Shown piece after piece: positions 32,950 to 45,135 of a stretch of DNA of 64,000 nucleotides. Under the pieces are notes generated by a model. The model was not told where the DNA came from, searched no databases, and saw nothing but the letters and a program-made list of their open reading frames with translations. This DNA is from Hygrophila difformis. Taxonomy: Eukaryota; Streptophyta; Magnoliopsida; Lamiales; Acanthaceae. Location of the stretch: contig JAOANR010000005.1 in assembly GCA_030278955.1 (NCBI GenBank), positions 33,793,105-33,857,104 of the forward strand, given 5' to 3'. Every line of letters starts with the position of its first letter. Positions within the stretch are counted from its first letter, which is position 1. The translations under genes were made by a program, and so were the position numbers.

Positions 32950-35900
32950 TCACAGGGCCTGGAGGAAACGCCCAGGTCGTGAAAAAGAGCTCGCTTCCGC
33001 TCCCAATTTAGCATGACAATCCGCCACATTATTTTCCTCCCGAAGGATGTGATCAAACCTACATATAGCAAAATGTTGCTTGAGGTCATCAATCCTTCTA
33101 ATATAGGTCGAAAGCCAGTGACTGCTGGGCGTCTGAGTAATGATGAGTCTCAAAGCTTCCCCCGAGTCACAAAGGCACCATATCTCCTCAATACCACAGT
33201 CGATCGCCAGCTGTAACCCTCTCATGATCCCCACCACTTCAGCCTCAATGATAGAAACATCCTCCAAGTACCTATACACACCTTTGATCCAACCTCCCGA
33301 TTGATCCCTTAACATTTCTCCATAACATGCCCGATGGCTCCCCGCTAGATAAGACCCATCCGAGTGGAGTAAGGTCCATCCCCAACTTCCCATATTCCAG
33401 CACACAAGCCTTGGATGGTGAGTAGCAGAGGTCTGCACCGGTCTGGCCTTATCAAGTTGATCCTATAAAATGTGGTGCTTTCTTAATAGGCCATAGTGTG
33501 GCGTGGTTTTCCCTTGGAAGATTATGAAATTCCTTTCAGTCCAGCCAATCCACAGCCCAGCAATAAATTTGTTCCCATACATTTTACACATACTATGGAG
33601 CTAATAGCGTACATCCTCCTCCATAGTCATTAAATCCGAGAGAAGATCAATTCAATTGCGTTCTAAAGGGCAGCCACCCAGTTATAGCAAAACAGACAGT
33701 GTCCCCAAGTTCCTTCTTCATCACCATAAATAAAGCAAAGAGGAGATAGGGCAAGCTGTCGTCGGAACCTCAAAGAATTACATGGAAGGGCCGAGGACGC
33801 AAATAACCAAAGGAGCCAACATATCTTTTCAGGGAGGTGAGAGCTCCAGAGCCATGTCCAACCATGCTTCTTATCCTCCAATTGCATGAGATATCGGTAA
33901 CCTGAACGGGCCGTGTAATTCCCATCGATTGTCTTGGCCAATGTCCACCCATCCTCACAAAAAGTGTGCAATGCAGGTGGAGGCTGCTTGGACAATTCAA
34001 GCTGCAATTCATCAGGGATCATGGTGTACAAGCTAGAGAAGTCCCAATCATGATCCGTGATAATATCCCTAATTCGTAATTCACTATCACAAATGTCGAC
34101 ATAGGGAACTTGAGGAGCAATGGAAACTCCTTACCACATGGAGCTAGCGCCACTCCCAACCTTGAAGGTCAAGCCCCCCATAAGTTGTAATGCCGCCTTT
34201 CGGATGCCTCTCCAAATGCAGGATCCCTTAGACGGTAGATTCGCTAGATTAATCCCCTCCGGAAGATATCGAGTATTGAATTCCTGAACCCAGAGCTTAG
34301 GTTTGCCACGAACAAGATCATAGGCCAACTTACCGAGAAGTGCAACAATACTATGGCGGGCCTTACGCAGACCAAGTCCTCCACAAACCCTAGAAAAAGC
34401 AACTTTGTCCCAACGGACCAAGTTGAGGCCATGACCGGATCTATTGGTGGCGGACACGTTGATTTATCTTTGAGCAAATAGATTCGAGAAGCCAATTAAC
34501 TTGCATGCAATAATTAGGAATAGTAGCGAGGACATGGCGCGCCAAGGTTAAACGGCCAGCGTTATTAAGGAATTGCATTGCCCAGGAAGTGAGGCGTTTG
34601 TCCATTCATTCTATAATGTAGTCGAAAGATCGAGCAAACACTCTTCCATGGTAGATCGGAAACCCTAAGTAGCGGCCTTGACAATCAGTGAAGGAAATTT
34701 GAGACGCTTGAGCAAACATCTCTTTATCCGCCGAAGAAAGACATTTAGAACCAAAAACTCTAGACTTGGAGTAATTAACCTTAAGCCCGAAACAAGCAGC
34801 AAATTTGTGCAGAGTATTAGCAAGGCAATTGACACTAGCATTATCCGCCATAGTGCATAAAATTAGATAATCTGCGAAAATAAGATGAGAGACACCAGGA
34901 CTTCTAGGTTAAATTTTCGAGGGGCGCCATGTACAGACAGCCATTTCATGCTTAATGTCACAGGACAAGTGTTCCATAACAATGAGAAACATATAGGGCG
35001 AGAGAGGATCGCCTTGTCGGAGCCCCTTATGCGTCTGAAAGCTTGGCATAAGCACACCATTCCAAAGTATCAAAAAAAAGGGAGAGGTAATGCATGTCAT
35101 AATAATCATGTGGAGATTATCCGGGACCTCCATTTGTCAAAGACATTCATCTAAAAAAAGACCATCGTACATTGTCGTATGCTTTCTCCAAATAAATTTT
35201 AACAATGAAGGCCTTGGTCCGATTATTAGGTTGAGAGATTGAGTAAACCAATTCTTGAAGAAGAATGGCGTTATCCACAGTACCCCTTTCTGGTAAAAAG
35301 GCCGACTGAAGATTGGAAATATAAGATTTCAGAACGTGCCGGAGGTGATTGACGATGACCTTGGAGATAAATTTGAAGGAAACATTACATAATGTGATGG
35401 GACGAAATTAGATCATCTGCAAAAATAAGATGAGAGACACCGGGACTTCTAGGTGAAATTTTCGAGGGGCGCCATGTGCCGATAGCCACTTCATGCTTAA
35501 TGGCACAGGACAAGTGTTCCATAACAATGAGAAACATATAGGGCGAGAGAGGATCGCCTTGTCGGAGCCCCCTATGCGTCTGAAAGCTTGGCATAAGCAC
35601 ACCCTTCCAAAGTATCGAAAAAGAGGGAGAGGTAACGCATGTCATAATAATCCTGTAGAGATTATCCAGGACCTCCATTTGTCAAAGACATTCATCTAAA
35701 AATGACCATTGTACATTTTCGTACGCTTTCTCCAAATCAATTTTATCAATGAGGGCGTTGGTCCGATTATTAGGTTGAGAGATGGAGTAAACCAATTCTT
35801 GAAGAAGAATGGTGTTATCCACCGTACCCCTTTCTGGTAAAAAGGCCGACTGAAGATTGGAAATATAAGATTTCAGAACGTGCCGGAGGCGATTGACGAT

Positions 35901-37564
35901 GACCTTGGAGATAAATTTGTAGGAAACATTGCATAATGTGATGGGATGAAACTATCGTATATTATGAGGGACCTCATTTTTTGGGATAGAGCATATGAAG
36001 GCCCACGCCATCTCTAGATCAAAAGTACCAAACTCAAAGGCCTGTTGCACCATATGGATAACATCCTGACCAATAATGTTCCAAGATTTCTTGTAGAATG
36101 CTGTTGGAAAACCATCCAGACCGGAAGCTGCATGGGGTCTGAATTGATTCAACACTGCCACCACTTCATCCGAGGTGACATGCATGTAATTGATCTCACA
36201 GCCTGACTCCGATAAAAGGTGTAAAAGGGCCAAGGATGTAGTCTCATCCATGATACCATCATCTGCATATAGAGAAATGTAGAAGTCCCTTACTGAATTT
36301 TGTAAAATATGTTGATCCAATTCCCAAACTCCCTCTTCCAATTGAAGACCATGAATTTTATTATGATGATGGTGGAATTTGGCTTGGCATGGAAATACCG
36401 AGTATTTCTATCCCCCAAACAAATCCAACTCTCATTGGCCTGTTAAAACCAAAAACTTCTTCCTAAGCAAGAACATCTTGATAGTCTTGTTGTAGCTTTT
36501 TCTTCCAAAGGGAGTCGGTCACTGCCAGGGCTCTGTCAAGCCCTTGGAGACGCCGGCAAATTTTTTGCTTTTTATTGCGTGTCTGCTTGAAGTCTGACAT
36601 AAAATGATGGGAAGAGGTGGCTTGAACCTGGATCAGCCAAGAGGTGAAAGTCCCATCCCCCGCAATCCATGCCTCTTGGACAAGTTGATTATATGATGAG
36701 TGGCGGCACCATATATCCTCCCATCTAAAAGGCCTCTGTTGAGTTTGATCAACTTGGTTACCACATGCGAGCAATAATGGAGTATGGTCAGAAGCCAACC
36801 TCAACAGAGTAGGGATATAGCCGTTAGGAAAGAGATTAATCCACTCCAGATTAGCCAGGCCTCTATCGAGCCGCTTCTTGATAAACTGAGAGAGACTAGC
36901 TCGACGAAACCATGTATACGGGGATCCCTCAGTACGAATGTGGAGAAGACAACAATCCATCACGCATTCCCTAAACTCATCCGCCATTGAAGGCATAAAA
37001 ATACCTCCTTGAACCTCAAAGGGCGCAAGGACCTCATTCCAATCGCCAACAATAAACCAAAGATCCAAGATAGTCTCAGCCAAAAGCTGGAGATAGTTCC
37101 AAGTTTGTTTCCTCCTTTGATAATTAGGCCAGGCGTAAATGGCTGAACATTTCCAAGTGACTGACCCCCTCGTAAGACCAATGGTGATAATTTTGTCTCT
37201 GATAACGAAAATATCATAATCAACAGCAGACCCAGAGCATGCAAAAATCCAAATGCCCCAGGCCCAATGGATTCTTCAATGTGAACAGGGATATAGCCAA
37301 GATTATAGAAATAATTACGAAGCTGATCAAACCTACCTTGAGGTTCCATGACAACCAGCAAGGATGGGGAGTGGGAACGAATACAATCGACAAAGTTGCG
37401 ACGAGCTTCCTACTCATGAGACCTCTCATGTTCCAAGAAAGGATAGAGAAATTATTGAAGCCAGACATAATAATAATCCAAAGAAACGAGTAGTAACAGT
37501 ACCCAACAATCTTCATCATGATAATAAATTTATCAGTGCATGGAACATCTTGTGAAGGGATCAA
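32950..37564 (-). pseudogene. LINE ORF2: endonuclease, reverse transcriptase, zf-RVT, RNase H
   Basis: Read from right to left. Apurinic-type endonuclease comes first: FSILSWNMRGL near 37420-37455, GDWNEV near 37040, SDHTPLLL near 36790. Reverse transcriptase start: ASGLDGFPTAFYKKSW near 36080-36130. The RT palm with [12 protein letters not shown] and IFADDL occurs twice (35405-35949 and 34860-35404). Then comes RT thumb (GLKVNYSKSRVFG near 34790) and GGLGLRKARHS near 34360. A zf-RVT region (LPEKICWLLWL) is near 33820 and RNase H (RDQSGGWIKGVYR, then ENNVADCHAKLG) at 33438-32950. Several frames and stops break it. The encoded activities would nick DNA and prime reverse transcription at the target. 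Confidence 0.9.
34860..35949 (-). repeat. 545 bp tandem duplication inside LINE reverse transcriptase
   Basis: 34860-35404 and 35405-35949 align along their full length with a few percent difference and a small indel near 35155/35700. The unit covers the RT palm with the catalytic FADD, so the relic has two successive palm copies. The copies diverged independently, so the duplication is not recent. Confidence 0.9.
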
Positions 37565-37806
37565 TCCCTACAATGACTATCCTCATCAGACTCCATGCGC
37601 ATCAGCCACAACGCCTTAGGAGAAGATGTATCACCTGTAGTCACCTCTTCCGTAGGGGAATTATGCTTAGAGGTATCTTCGTTCGCCACCCCTTCCATGG
37701 GAGAAGTATGGTCCGGAGCTTGTATCTCGGCCTGGGCGCGATTAGGACCCTTATGGACAATAAGGTTGGTACAATCAGACTTTTTTATTCCCACAAATCC
37801 TTTAGG

Positions 37807-38980
37807 CTAAGTTAACAACATCCCTGTGCGAACCCTTTTTTTTAAAAAACCCTGGCTATGGTACTTACCACGAGACCGCTTACCCCCCGACGCACCAGAT
37901 TGAAAGTGAAGAAGTGCATCTGTGTCTAAGCCATCTCCAAATGCACTCGGCCCATCCCCAATCACCATGCTAGAATTATTTTGAGGCACATAATTCCCTT
38001 CAGATACCTTTTTAGAAGGCCCAACATCTGCCTTCTTCATCATGTCGGCGTGTACGCGACTTGTGGATGGGGACCCCGGTCCACCAGCAGTTTCCCCCTT
38101 GACTGAATTAGTTAGTTTTTTCCTAGGTTTCATCATCTGAACAATCATCCAATGACCCACATTAGATTCATCATTGACCAAAATCTCCATGATTATAGGA
38201 ACCACTGGGATTTCCTTCCAAAATGGTGCATGTAATATAGGTTGAATACCATGATCTTCGCACATTTCCTTATGTGGACTAGGGCAACTATGCTCAGCCA
38301 TTGCCTTCCCTTTCCCTGAACCGCTGCCACCTTGTGTACCAGAATCTGGCCCTTTGCCAGAATCACCTGCCGGTGGTGAGGGATCCTCGTGAACAGCTAC
38401 CTTGGGCGGGCATTTATCTTGTAGATGTCTAAACTTACCACATTGCAGACACATCAAATCTAGTCCTTCATACGCCACTCGGATAATCTTGCCTTTCTGG
38501 ATCAAATTTATGAAACCATCTCATTACTGCCAGGTAGTAATCGAAGATAATCCAAGGGCCTTTGGTCAAGACATTCTCCTGATCCGATGGAAGTTCAAAC
38601 TTAACCATGAAGCAACTGTAACCCACATCCAGAAGGTCGAATTGACCTGCCGGTTTCCACACCCGAGAAAGGCGATCATTCATGGCAATGTATCCCATCT
38701 TGGTTCCAAGGATCTTAACAATGAGCGTCTTCGTCCAAGGGCCATAATAGGCATCGAGAACATCCGAATTGAAACAAACCACAGGGCGGCCACGATTCTC
38801 ACCATTACGATCTATAGTAGCGCGCTTTGAAAGCAAAAGATCCTCAGAAGCATCGATAGTAGGCAAAGAGTTCTGTGTCGGAGTCATGACCGCATCACGT
38901 AAAGAAAGAGAGGGCAGTCCTGGCGGCTCCGGCGGTACCGGGGGAACAGGTGGCGCAGAAGAGTCGAGAGGAGACGCCAT
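37807..38980 (-). pseudogene. LINE ORF1 (DUF4283-type gag-like) with CCHC knuckle
   Basis: Starts at ATG 38980 with MASPLDSSAPPVPPVPPEPP, a Pro-rich leader. A DUF4283-like core follows (LIVKILGTKMGY, VGYSCFMVKFELPSDQENVL, GPWIIFDYYLAVMRW). Past a frame change near 38470-38510 come IRVAYEGLDLMCLQCG and the knuckle CLQCGKFRHLQDKC near 38410-38460, then a Pro/Ser/Gly-rich tail (to 37807). ORF1 proteins of plant L1 elements bind element RNA. It sits about 240 bp from ORF2 on the same strand. Confidence 0.85.
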
Positions 38981-39005
38981 CCGAATTTTTTCTACAAGCT
39001 ATATT

Positions 39006-39385
39006 TTCTAAATAGATAAATTAGATAAGGAACTCTTTTAAGACTAAATTTTATTGAGATCCTTTTTAGTGAAAAATGTTTAAAACCTCTTTCTTTTTCT
39101 ACTGCTACCATTATTAACAGATGATGTATACTATAAGCATTTCCATATCATTAAGTTAGATATTTATTATCAAATTAAGCTCCTAAAATTTAGAAAGCAT
39201 ACAGTAATCTCCATGAAATAATTTCAATTTTTTTTCGTACATTTTACATATACTTTTCATTGACTTAAGACTTAACCCTTTTTATAGCACTCAAACATCT
39301 TGAACAAAATAGTCAGTGTGCTAGTCTAGCCGCTACCAATAAAACCTTAGCAGTAGTCTAATTTTATTTTTTTAATGGATTATCA
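39006..39385. other. AT-rich spacer, nothing recognised
   Basis: Between the 5' end of the LINE and the SINE duplication. No open frame, repeat or regulatory motif of note was seen. Confidence 0.4.
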
Positions 39386-39583
39386 TAGTTGTTCCCATGA
39401 ATGTTATCCTGGGGTTGGGGACTTACCTTAGTGGTTAAGTCCCCCAACTCCCAACCTATGGGTTCGAATCCCCATCCTGCCCCCTATCCCTCCCCTTTGT
39501 TTTCTTTGTAATTTGTGTAGCATGAGCTCCCACCACCCCTTTTCCAGACCTTTAATAGCTCCTCGAAAAATAGTTGTTCCCAT
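39386..39583 (+). mobile_element. tRNA-derived SINE with 13 bp target duplication, copy 1
   Basis: Body 39399-39570. A pol III A box-like TTAGTGGTTAAGT (39428-39440) and B box GGGTTCGAATCCCC (39460-39473) mark a tRNA-derived head. A CT-rich body and a short A-run (CGAAAAA) end it. The duplication TAGTTGTTCCCAT lies at 39386-39398 and 39571-39583, which fixes both ends. SINEs borrow LINE machinery for retroposition. Confidence 0.95.
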
Positions 39584-40200
39584 TAAAGCAGAATATATTT
39601 ATATTATAATATTGTTAGAGGATTCATCATTCAACTAATTTCTTGATCAAAGAAACAAAAAGAAATACAAAAGTACAAAATTTACACCGTAAAAAAAATA
39701 TTTGAGTGGATGAACAACAGTAACTACAAGTCTACAAAGAGTTAGAGATGGAATTATGGAAATAATAAACATAAGCAGAATAGTCTATCAATATATTACC
39801 ACATACCACAAAGAGACAAAAATGGATGAAAGATGAGTCAAGTCAGAAATCCAAACCTGTCTGCAACAACAAGGCAAGTCCGCAACACCAAACAATGAAA
39901 GATTAAAACTTGGGAGAGATTTGGGGCGCCCACAAGTCGTCACTGCCGAATGAGGTTTAGGAGGGATTTAGGAATTGAAAATCTACAGTTTTGGTTTGAA
40001 TAGATTATTGAAGGTCCAAAAGACAATTTATCTTTTACGTGAATTTGCATTATGTATGAGAGGGAAAAGAAGAGGCAGCCGGCAACCAATAGCCCAATAC
40101 AATAAAATTTAGAAACAAATAAATAAATTATGGTCGGATTAGTCGGGTACCCAACCGGGTAGAATTTAACCCATATATGGGTGTTTGTGTGAGAGAATAC
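39584..40200. other. AT-rich spacer, nothing recognised
   Basis: Contains a minus-strand open frame (39940-40209, 89 codons) of hydrophobic, low-information composition with no recognised family. No repeats or RNA features were recognised. Confidence 0.3.
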
Positions 40201-41010
40201 GCTAATCACATTACAAGATGAATGGTACGACCCAGATTTATGAGGGTTTTACCATGCATTGGTTCAGAATGGGTTTGACGTGCGATTATGGGTTTCGTAA
40301 TGATAATTTAATAATAAATCAATCTATATTTGGTTTATTGAGGGAAAAAGAGAGTTTATTGGGAGAAGTCATACCAAAATGTTCTCAATCTTGGGCAAAT
40401 GAGGGTTTTCCACTTTCGACGGTGGTACCGTCTACCAACGGCAAGCCGCCAACCAAAAAATGCTGCAAAATTGTGGAATAGATAGGTATATATAGAGTTT
40501 AGTATCTGTCATACTAGACATTGAACATGGTATTTTAACCAATTTTTTATTTCGACATTCGAATTTGAAAACATTCTTGGTTAATTCGTGTAGGGAATTT
40601 GCTAATTATATCGGGAGATGAGTGCAACAAACATAATTGTAACACCCGCACAATCCATTGCTCGGGAATGGGTTTGAAGTGAGATTATGAGTTTGGTAGA
40701 AATCTAATAAACCAAATCCATATGTTGAGTTGAAAGGGATGGACATCCACGAAATGAATTAGAGATTTGAGTTTAATACGATAGGTCATGACAAAATATT
40801 CGCAATCTTGAGCAAATTGGGGTTTTCCACTTCCCATAGTGGTACTGTCGATCAATGTCAAGCCGCCAACCAAAATGTTGCAAAATTGTGAAAAAAGAGA
40901 GGTATATAGACAGTTGAGTATATGGCATAATCGACCTTTAATTTGATATGTTTAGCACTTTTCAATTTCGATAATCGACTTTGGAAACATGGTTGGGTCT
41001 TCTCCTAGAA
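40201..41010 (+). repeat. Diverged direct repeat, two units of about 400 bp
   Basis: Units about 40201-40600 and 40605-41010 share ordered blocks. These are TTGCTCGGGAATGGGTTTGA versus TTGGTTCAGAATGGGTTTGA, then ATTATGRGTTT, CAATCTTGRGCAAAT, GGGTTTTCCACTT, AAGCCGCCAACCAAAA, TGCAAAATTGTG, AGGTATATA and a final TTTCGA...TTTGRAAACAT. Unit 1 has an 87-codon open frame (40218-40481); unit 2 does not keep it, so coding is doubtful. Nature unknown. Confidence 0.7.
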
Positions 41011-43829
41011 GGTTCGTAATTCCCACTACGTAAGTAAGTTGAAGTGCATAAGTGAGAGACCAATGAAACAATGCCAAATATTTCTAATACTCATTCTCTG
41101 TATTTGACTGCAAGTTATATATAAAAACATAAACAAACATAAATTAATGGACTGACTAGTTTAAATTTTAGTATTAGTGACAACATTTGAATAATTAAAA
41201 TAAATATATTGTTAGTAGTTAGTAGAGTATCAAATTGTTATTTGTAAGTCGAACTTCATCGACCGCCATCACTTATTACATTTCTTGTAATGTATTGTTC
41301 GAGAGTATTCTCAGTTTGGTATTTCTGGGTAATTTAATGCATATTCATTTGAACAATGGATATATAAATTTTCATAGAAGTAAGCAGTCTACTATGTGTC
41401 TGTGTCACTGCTCAATTGGATTCCATCATAATTGGAAACGAGTATGCTATATCTTTTCTATGAGATTCTCATAATTGAAGGCACTTTTGGTGCCAATAAT
41501 ATAAGACACAATTTACTTCTGACACAATGGGCATGAAAGCATTCTCATAAACCACAAGAGTTATAACATGAGAAATTATCAAATAGTTACTTTATTCCCA
41601 CATCCCCAACATCATATGCAGTAATCTCAATAAACATACTTCATATCCAATTACAAACAAAATCAATCATAACTGATGATTTTTCATGTCACTCATTCCG
41701 AGAATTATCATGAATTTAAGTATTATGCGAGCGCGGAATGTTTTAATATCCATAATACGCTCTTTTGTCCATAAATCAACGAAATCCCACAGGTATGCCT
41801 CGCACCATAACATCATGAACACCCTACAATTATGAGAATCTTCAACTTTCTACAGCCAACAGTCATGTGCACTCTCCAAACGAGCTCACGCTTCAGAGTT
41901 GAACACAAATAATATGTACAATGCGCAAAATCTTCAGGATCTCATTTCCCCGGTCCCCACTCCTCATTCTCAACCGCCTTCATCAATATCTCTATTATGT
42001 CTACTCTGTTTATGTTCCTCACATTCCCCTTTAAATATTCTTCAACCATTTTAAATTACTGCTCCAACTTAGGGTTCACATCAACATTTTGTAGTCCTAA
42101 CACACAAGCGAATTCAGATGATGGAAACTTCAACCTCACATTCTCCCAAAACACAAAACCCATGTACTCGGCATCGCAACACTCCGCTAACCTTCCAGCC
42201 ATACCACATTGTTGTACCCTTGATGGCAACTTAAGAAATGCAAGAAAGGTGTCATCATCATCACTGGTCTTTCATCTGCAATTATTTTTCGTCGATTTCT
42301 TTCATCTGCAACCCATGTACTCGGTATCCCTTGCAATTGGCCCTTCAACATTGGTACTTGTTCTCCCCCCCCCCCCCCCCCCATTCTTTGCCTCCTTATT
42401 CTTCCTCTTAACCTTTCCCCAATTCCCTACATTTTTCTATTCCACCCTCTTCCCCCACATTCTTCACCGGTGGCTTCTTTTCTTTATCTGTCACTTCTCT
42501 CGGAGCCATTTACCAACAGCCTACAACAGTTAATACAACTTATGCATCATTTATTTTCAACTTTTCCATGTCAAAAAACTGTCAATTCAATTTCCATAAT
42601 TTCAACATATCACTATATATATACAATGTCACATGCTCTATTATCTATTCCATTCTGCATATAATCATATTCTACCACAGTTACTAACACGTGTTACTTC
42701 ATATACATAATAATTATGCACACTGCATACAATATCACTATCGATAAAAATTATTGAACTTTAAATTCAATAAGTTTCAATTACAAACTGTAAACTATAT
42801 CCATAAAAATCTAATTGCATTTTATATCCCTAACAATGTCATAGAGTACTTGTGGTGTTTGAAGGATGTCATCAAAGTCAAACCATGTGTTTGAGACATT
42901 TGGCTGACAACTTTAAAAATAGGTATGAAGTATATATGAGCCATTAGATTGTGTTTTCAGAAGGAGTTGTGGTATTCTGAAGGGAAAGAAAAATGTATGA
43001 GGAAAATTGTTTATGTTATTTTGTATGTATTGCATAGCGTGAAAAAAGATGCATTGCGCAACAGATATTTCAATTACAAACTGCAAACTATATCTTTAAA
43101 AATCTAATTGCATTCTATATCTTCAACCCTAACTCTAATTCCCAAACACGTAAACACTCACCAAATTGGAGTGGTTTTCCTCGGTGCACTATCACAGCTT
43201 CAAGCCACCCATATCATCTCAATCATCTTCGGATTTTTTTCCACTTCTGTTCTCACCTTTCCTCGTTCTGCCCTGTCCCTTCTCATCTACATGTTGCAGC
43301 TCCAAAACCCACCCTTTCTGCCGCACTCCTTCCCTCGCACTGTTTATGCAATAGTTTTCTCCCTCTGTGCCCTCGATTTCACTTTCACTTTTTTTTTGCA
43401 AAAATCGCTCTCCAATTGAGAATCCCATTACCGGGAATTGGAATAAAGAAACTCAAAAAGTTTGGGGAAGAAGTGAGATGTGACTGTCATTGGGAAATAA
43501 AAACTAATTTCATATATTTTATTCATTTATTTGACCATTCTTTTTAAAATGAGGTATTCCATAATAATTTTAAAATCTTTTGAGTACTTGACTTACAGGA
43601 AAAAATATGTATGCAGTGCAGTGTAATTATTGATATGTGCGGGGGGTTTTACTTGCATTTTCCGTTTATATTTCTACATTTTTTTGTGTTTACTATTCTT
43701 GACTTTCATTGTGAGCAAACATATAAAATTTGACCCATAATAGTAGTTCTGATGAAAGGTTTGGTTCAAATGTTTTAAATTTAAATACCTGTGTATATTC
43801 ACAAAATAGACATCACACTTGTAAACTTA
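41011..43829. other. Unassigned AT-rich stretch with C18 tract and a short direct repeat
   Basis: No gene is supported. The 178-codon frame at 41997-42533 is Ser/Phe/Leu/Pro-rich without a known domain and runs through a homopolymer. A C18 tract lies at 42365-42382. About 68 bp at 42778-42845 recur at 43071-43138 (CAATTACAAACTG, then AACTATATC and AAAAATCTAATTGCATT). The rest shows nothing I can name. Confidence 0.4.
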
Positions 43830-44070
43830 AAAATATTTCGCTGGAATATATTAAATCATGTCGCTAAAATGTACTAAGCCGTTTCGCTGAAATGTAATAG
43901 GGGTTGTCACTAAATATACTAAACATTGTCGTTGAAATGTAATAATGATATTAAATTATGTCACTGAAATGTATGAAGACATTCCGTTGAAATGCACTAA
44001 GAACTGTCGTTGAAATATACTTTGATTTCTCGCTGAAAAAGAACGTGAATATTTCTCGCTCAAATATATA
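43830..44070 (+). repeat. Degenerate minisatellite of about 23 bp
   Basis: About ten imperfect units built on TCGCTGAAATGTACTAA followed by 5-12 variable bases: starts near 43838, 43860, 43885, 43906, 43929, 43961, 43985, 44008, 44030 and 44057. Typical variants are TCGCTAAAATGTACTAAG, TCACTGAAATGTATGAAG and TCGTTGAAATATACTTTG. It ends in (AT)n at 44066-44080. The 5' half of the unit is best conserved. Confidence 0.75.
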
Positions 44071-44080
44071 TATATATATA

Positions 44081-44440
44081 TTGGACTATTAGCTTTTTGT
44101 ACCTTCTATGTGATCATTAAATTTATACTATATATTTCACGTGCCATTTAGAAAGTCATGCCTTGAAAAGTTTTCAAAAGGACAAACTAAATATAACAAC
44201 AACACATAAGGACAAAAGTTATGAATTGACTGTTTTAACCATTAAATTAATCTAAACCATTAAAATTTAAATAGCATCAACGGTTTAGATGAAGCACAAT
44301 ACATCAAGAGGAATATTGCGCAGTACCCTAACAGAACTGGAACTTATTTATATGCATATTCATATATTGTAATTGTTTGAATGAATTTAAAATTATTATT
44401 TAAAAAATATTTTTATTTTAAAGTAGAAATAAAAATAAAC
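44081..44440. other. AT-rich spacer, nothing recognised
   Basis: The phrase AACCATTAAATTAATCTAAACCATTAAAATTTAAAT-like contains a short direct repeat of AAACCATTAAA near 44235-44270. No coding frame or RNA feature was recognised. Confidence 0.35.
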
Positions 44441-44602
44441 TAAAAATGGGACGAAGACTTGGATCAAGTTTCATGACTTCTAATTTTCAGATTGAGGTTC
44501 GATTCCCCACCCAGCCCCTATTCATTCCCTCTATCCCTTTGTAAATTGTGTGTCATGAACTCCCACCACTCATTTCCTAACATGTATAGTTTGTTTAAAA
44601 AA
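44441..44602 (+). mobile_element. tRNA-derived SINE, copy 2 (diverged)
   Basis: Same family as the copy at 39.4 kb. B box GAGGTTCGATTCCCC is at 44494-44508, followed by the shared body: CAGCCCCTATTC, CTATCCCTTTGTAAATTGTG, GTCATGAACTCCCACCA. The A-box part is decayed. The tail has TTTAAAAAA. Possible flanking repeats ACTAAAAA or AAGTAGA are too short to fix the ends. Confidence 0.8.
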
Positions 44603-44685
44603 GTAGACTAAAAAAGCTCATTCAACCAACCCAAATTTTCCTACCATTCAAATTCTATTACTAGGAGTCATGAGATTGATAGGCT
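44603..44685. other. Short spacer before solo LTR
   Basis: Unremarkable sequence between the SINE and the target duplication of the solo LTR. Confidence 0.4.
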
Positions 44686-45080
44686 CCATCTGTGATACCC
44701 CATAAGAAGTCGTCACGCTTCGAGATAAAAATTTAATTTTTAGGACCTCAATACTTTTATGCGTGCAACTGCTGATCTACGTTGGATTGACGCAATGAGA
44801 ATAATTTTATTCTTGGTGTTACCATTTCGAGTATGACACAACTTCGAGGACGAAGTTGATTTCTAAGGAGGGTAGAATGTAATACCCGAGAATCAACTTC
44901 GGGGACAAACTTTCGGGGACAAAGTTTATTCTTAAGGGGGGTAGACTGTAATACCCTATATTATTCTAGATATATTTTAAATAAATTTATTTATAAATAT
45001 TAAAACTATTTCAGTACTTGTGTAATTATTAGATGAATAGTAATTAATTAACACTTTATTTTTATAAATATATATACATG

Positions 45081-45135
<55 letters not shown>

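Larger units (their letters stand above)
32820..39005 (-). mobile_element. Near full-length L1-type LINE, antisense, decayed
   Basis: A T-run at 32820-32829 is the antisense poly(A) tail. ORF2 and ORF1 follow in reverse order up to ATG 38980. Total about 6.2 kb, close to full length for plant L1 elements. Both ORFs carry frameshifts, and the RT region contains a tandem duplication. A target-site duplication could not be settled because both flanks are rich in AATAGATAAAT-like sequence. Confidence 0.85.

Noticed and set aside
41700..42400. Minus-strand Myb/SANT-like or Harbinger-related protein
   Set aside because: Isolated stretches such as VDLWTKERIMDI look suggestive, but many stops interrupt the frame and no ordered set of motifs was found.
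41997..42533. 178-codon secreted or membrane-type protein
   Set aside because: Low-complexity Ser/Phe/Pro composition reading through a C18 homopolymer; no domain, no splice context and no conserved motif.
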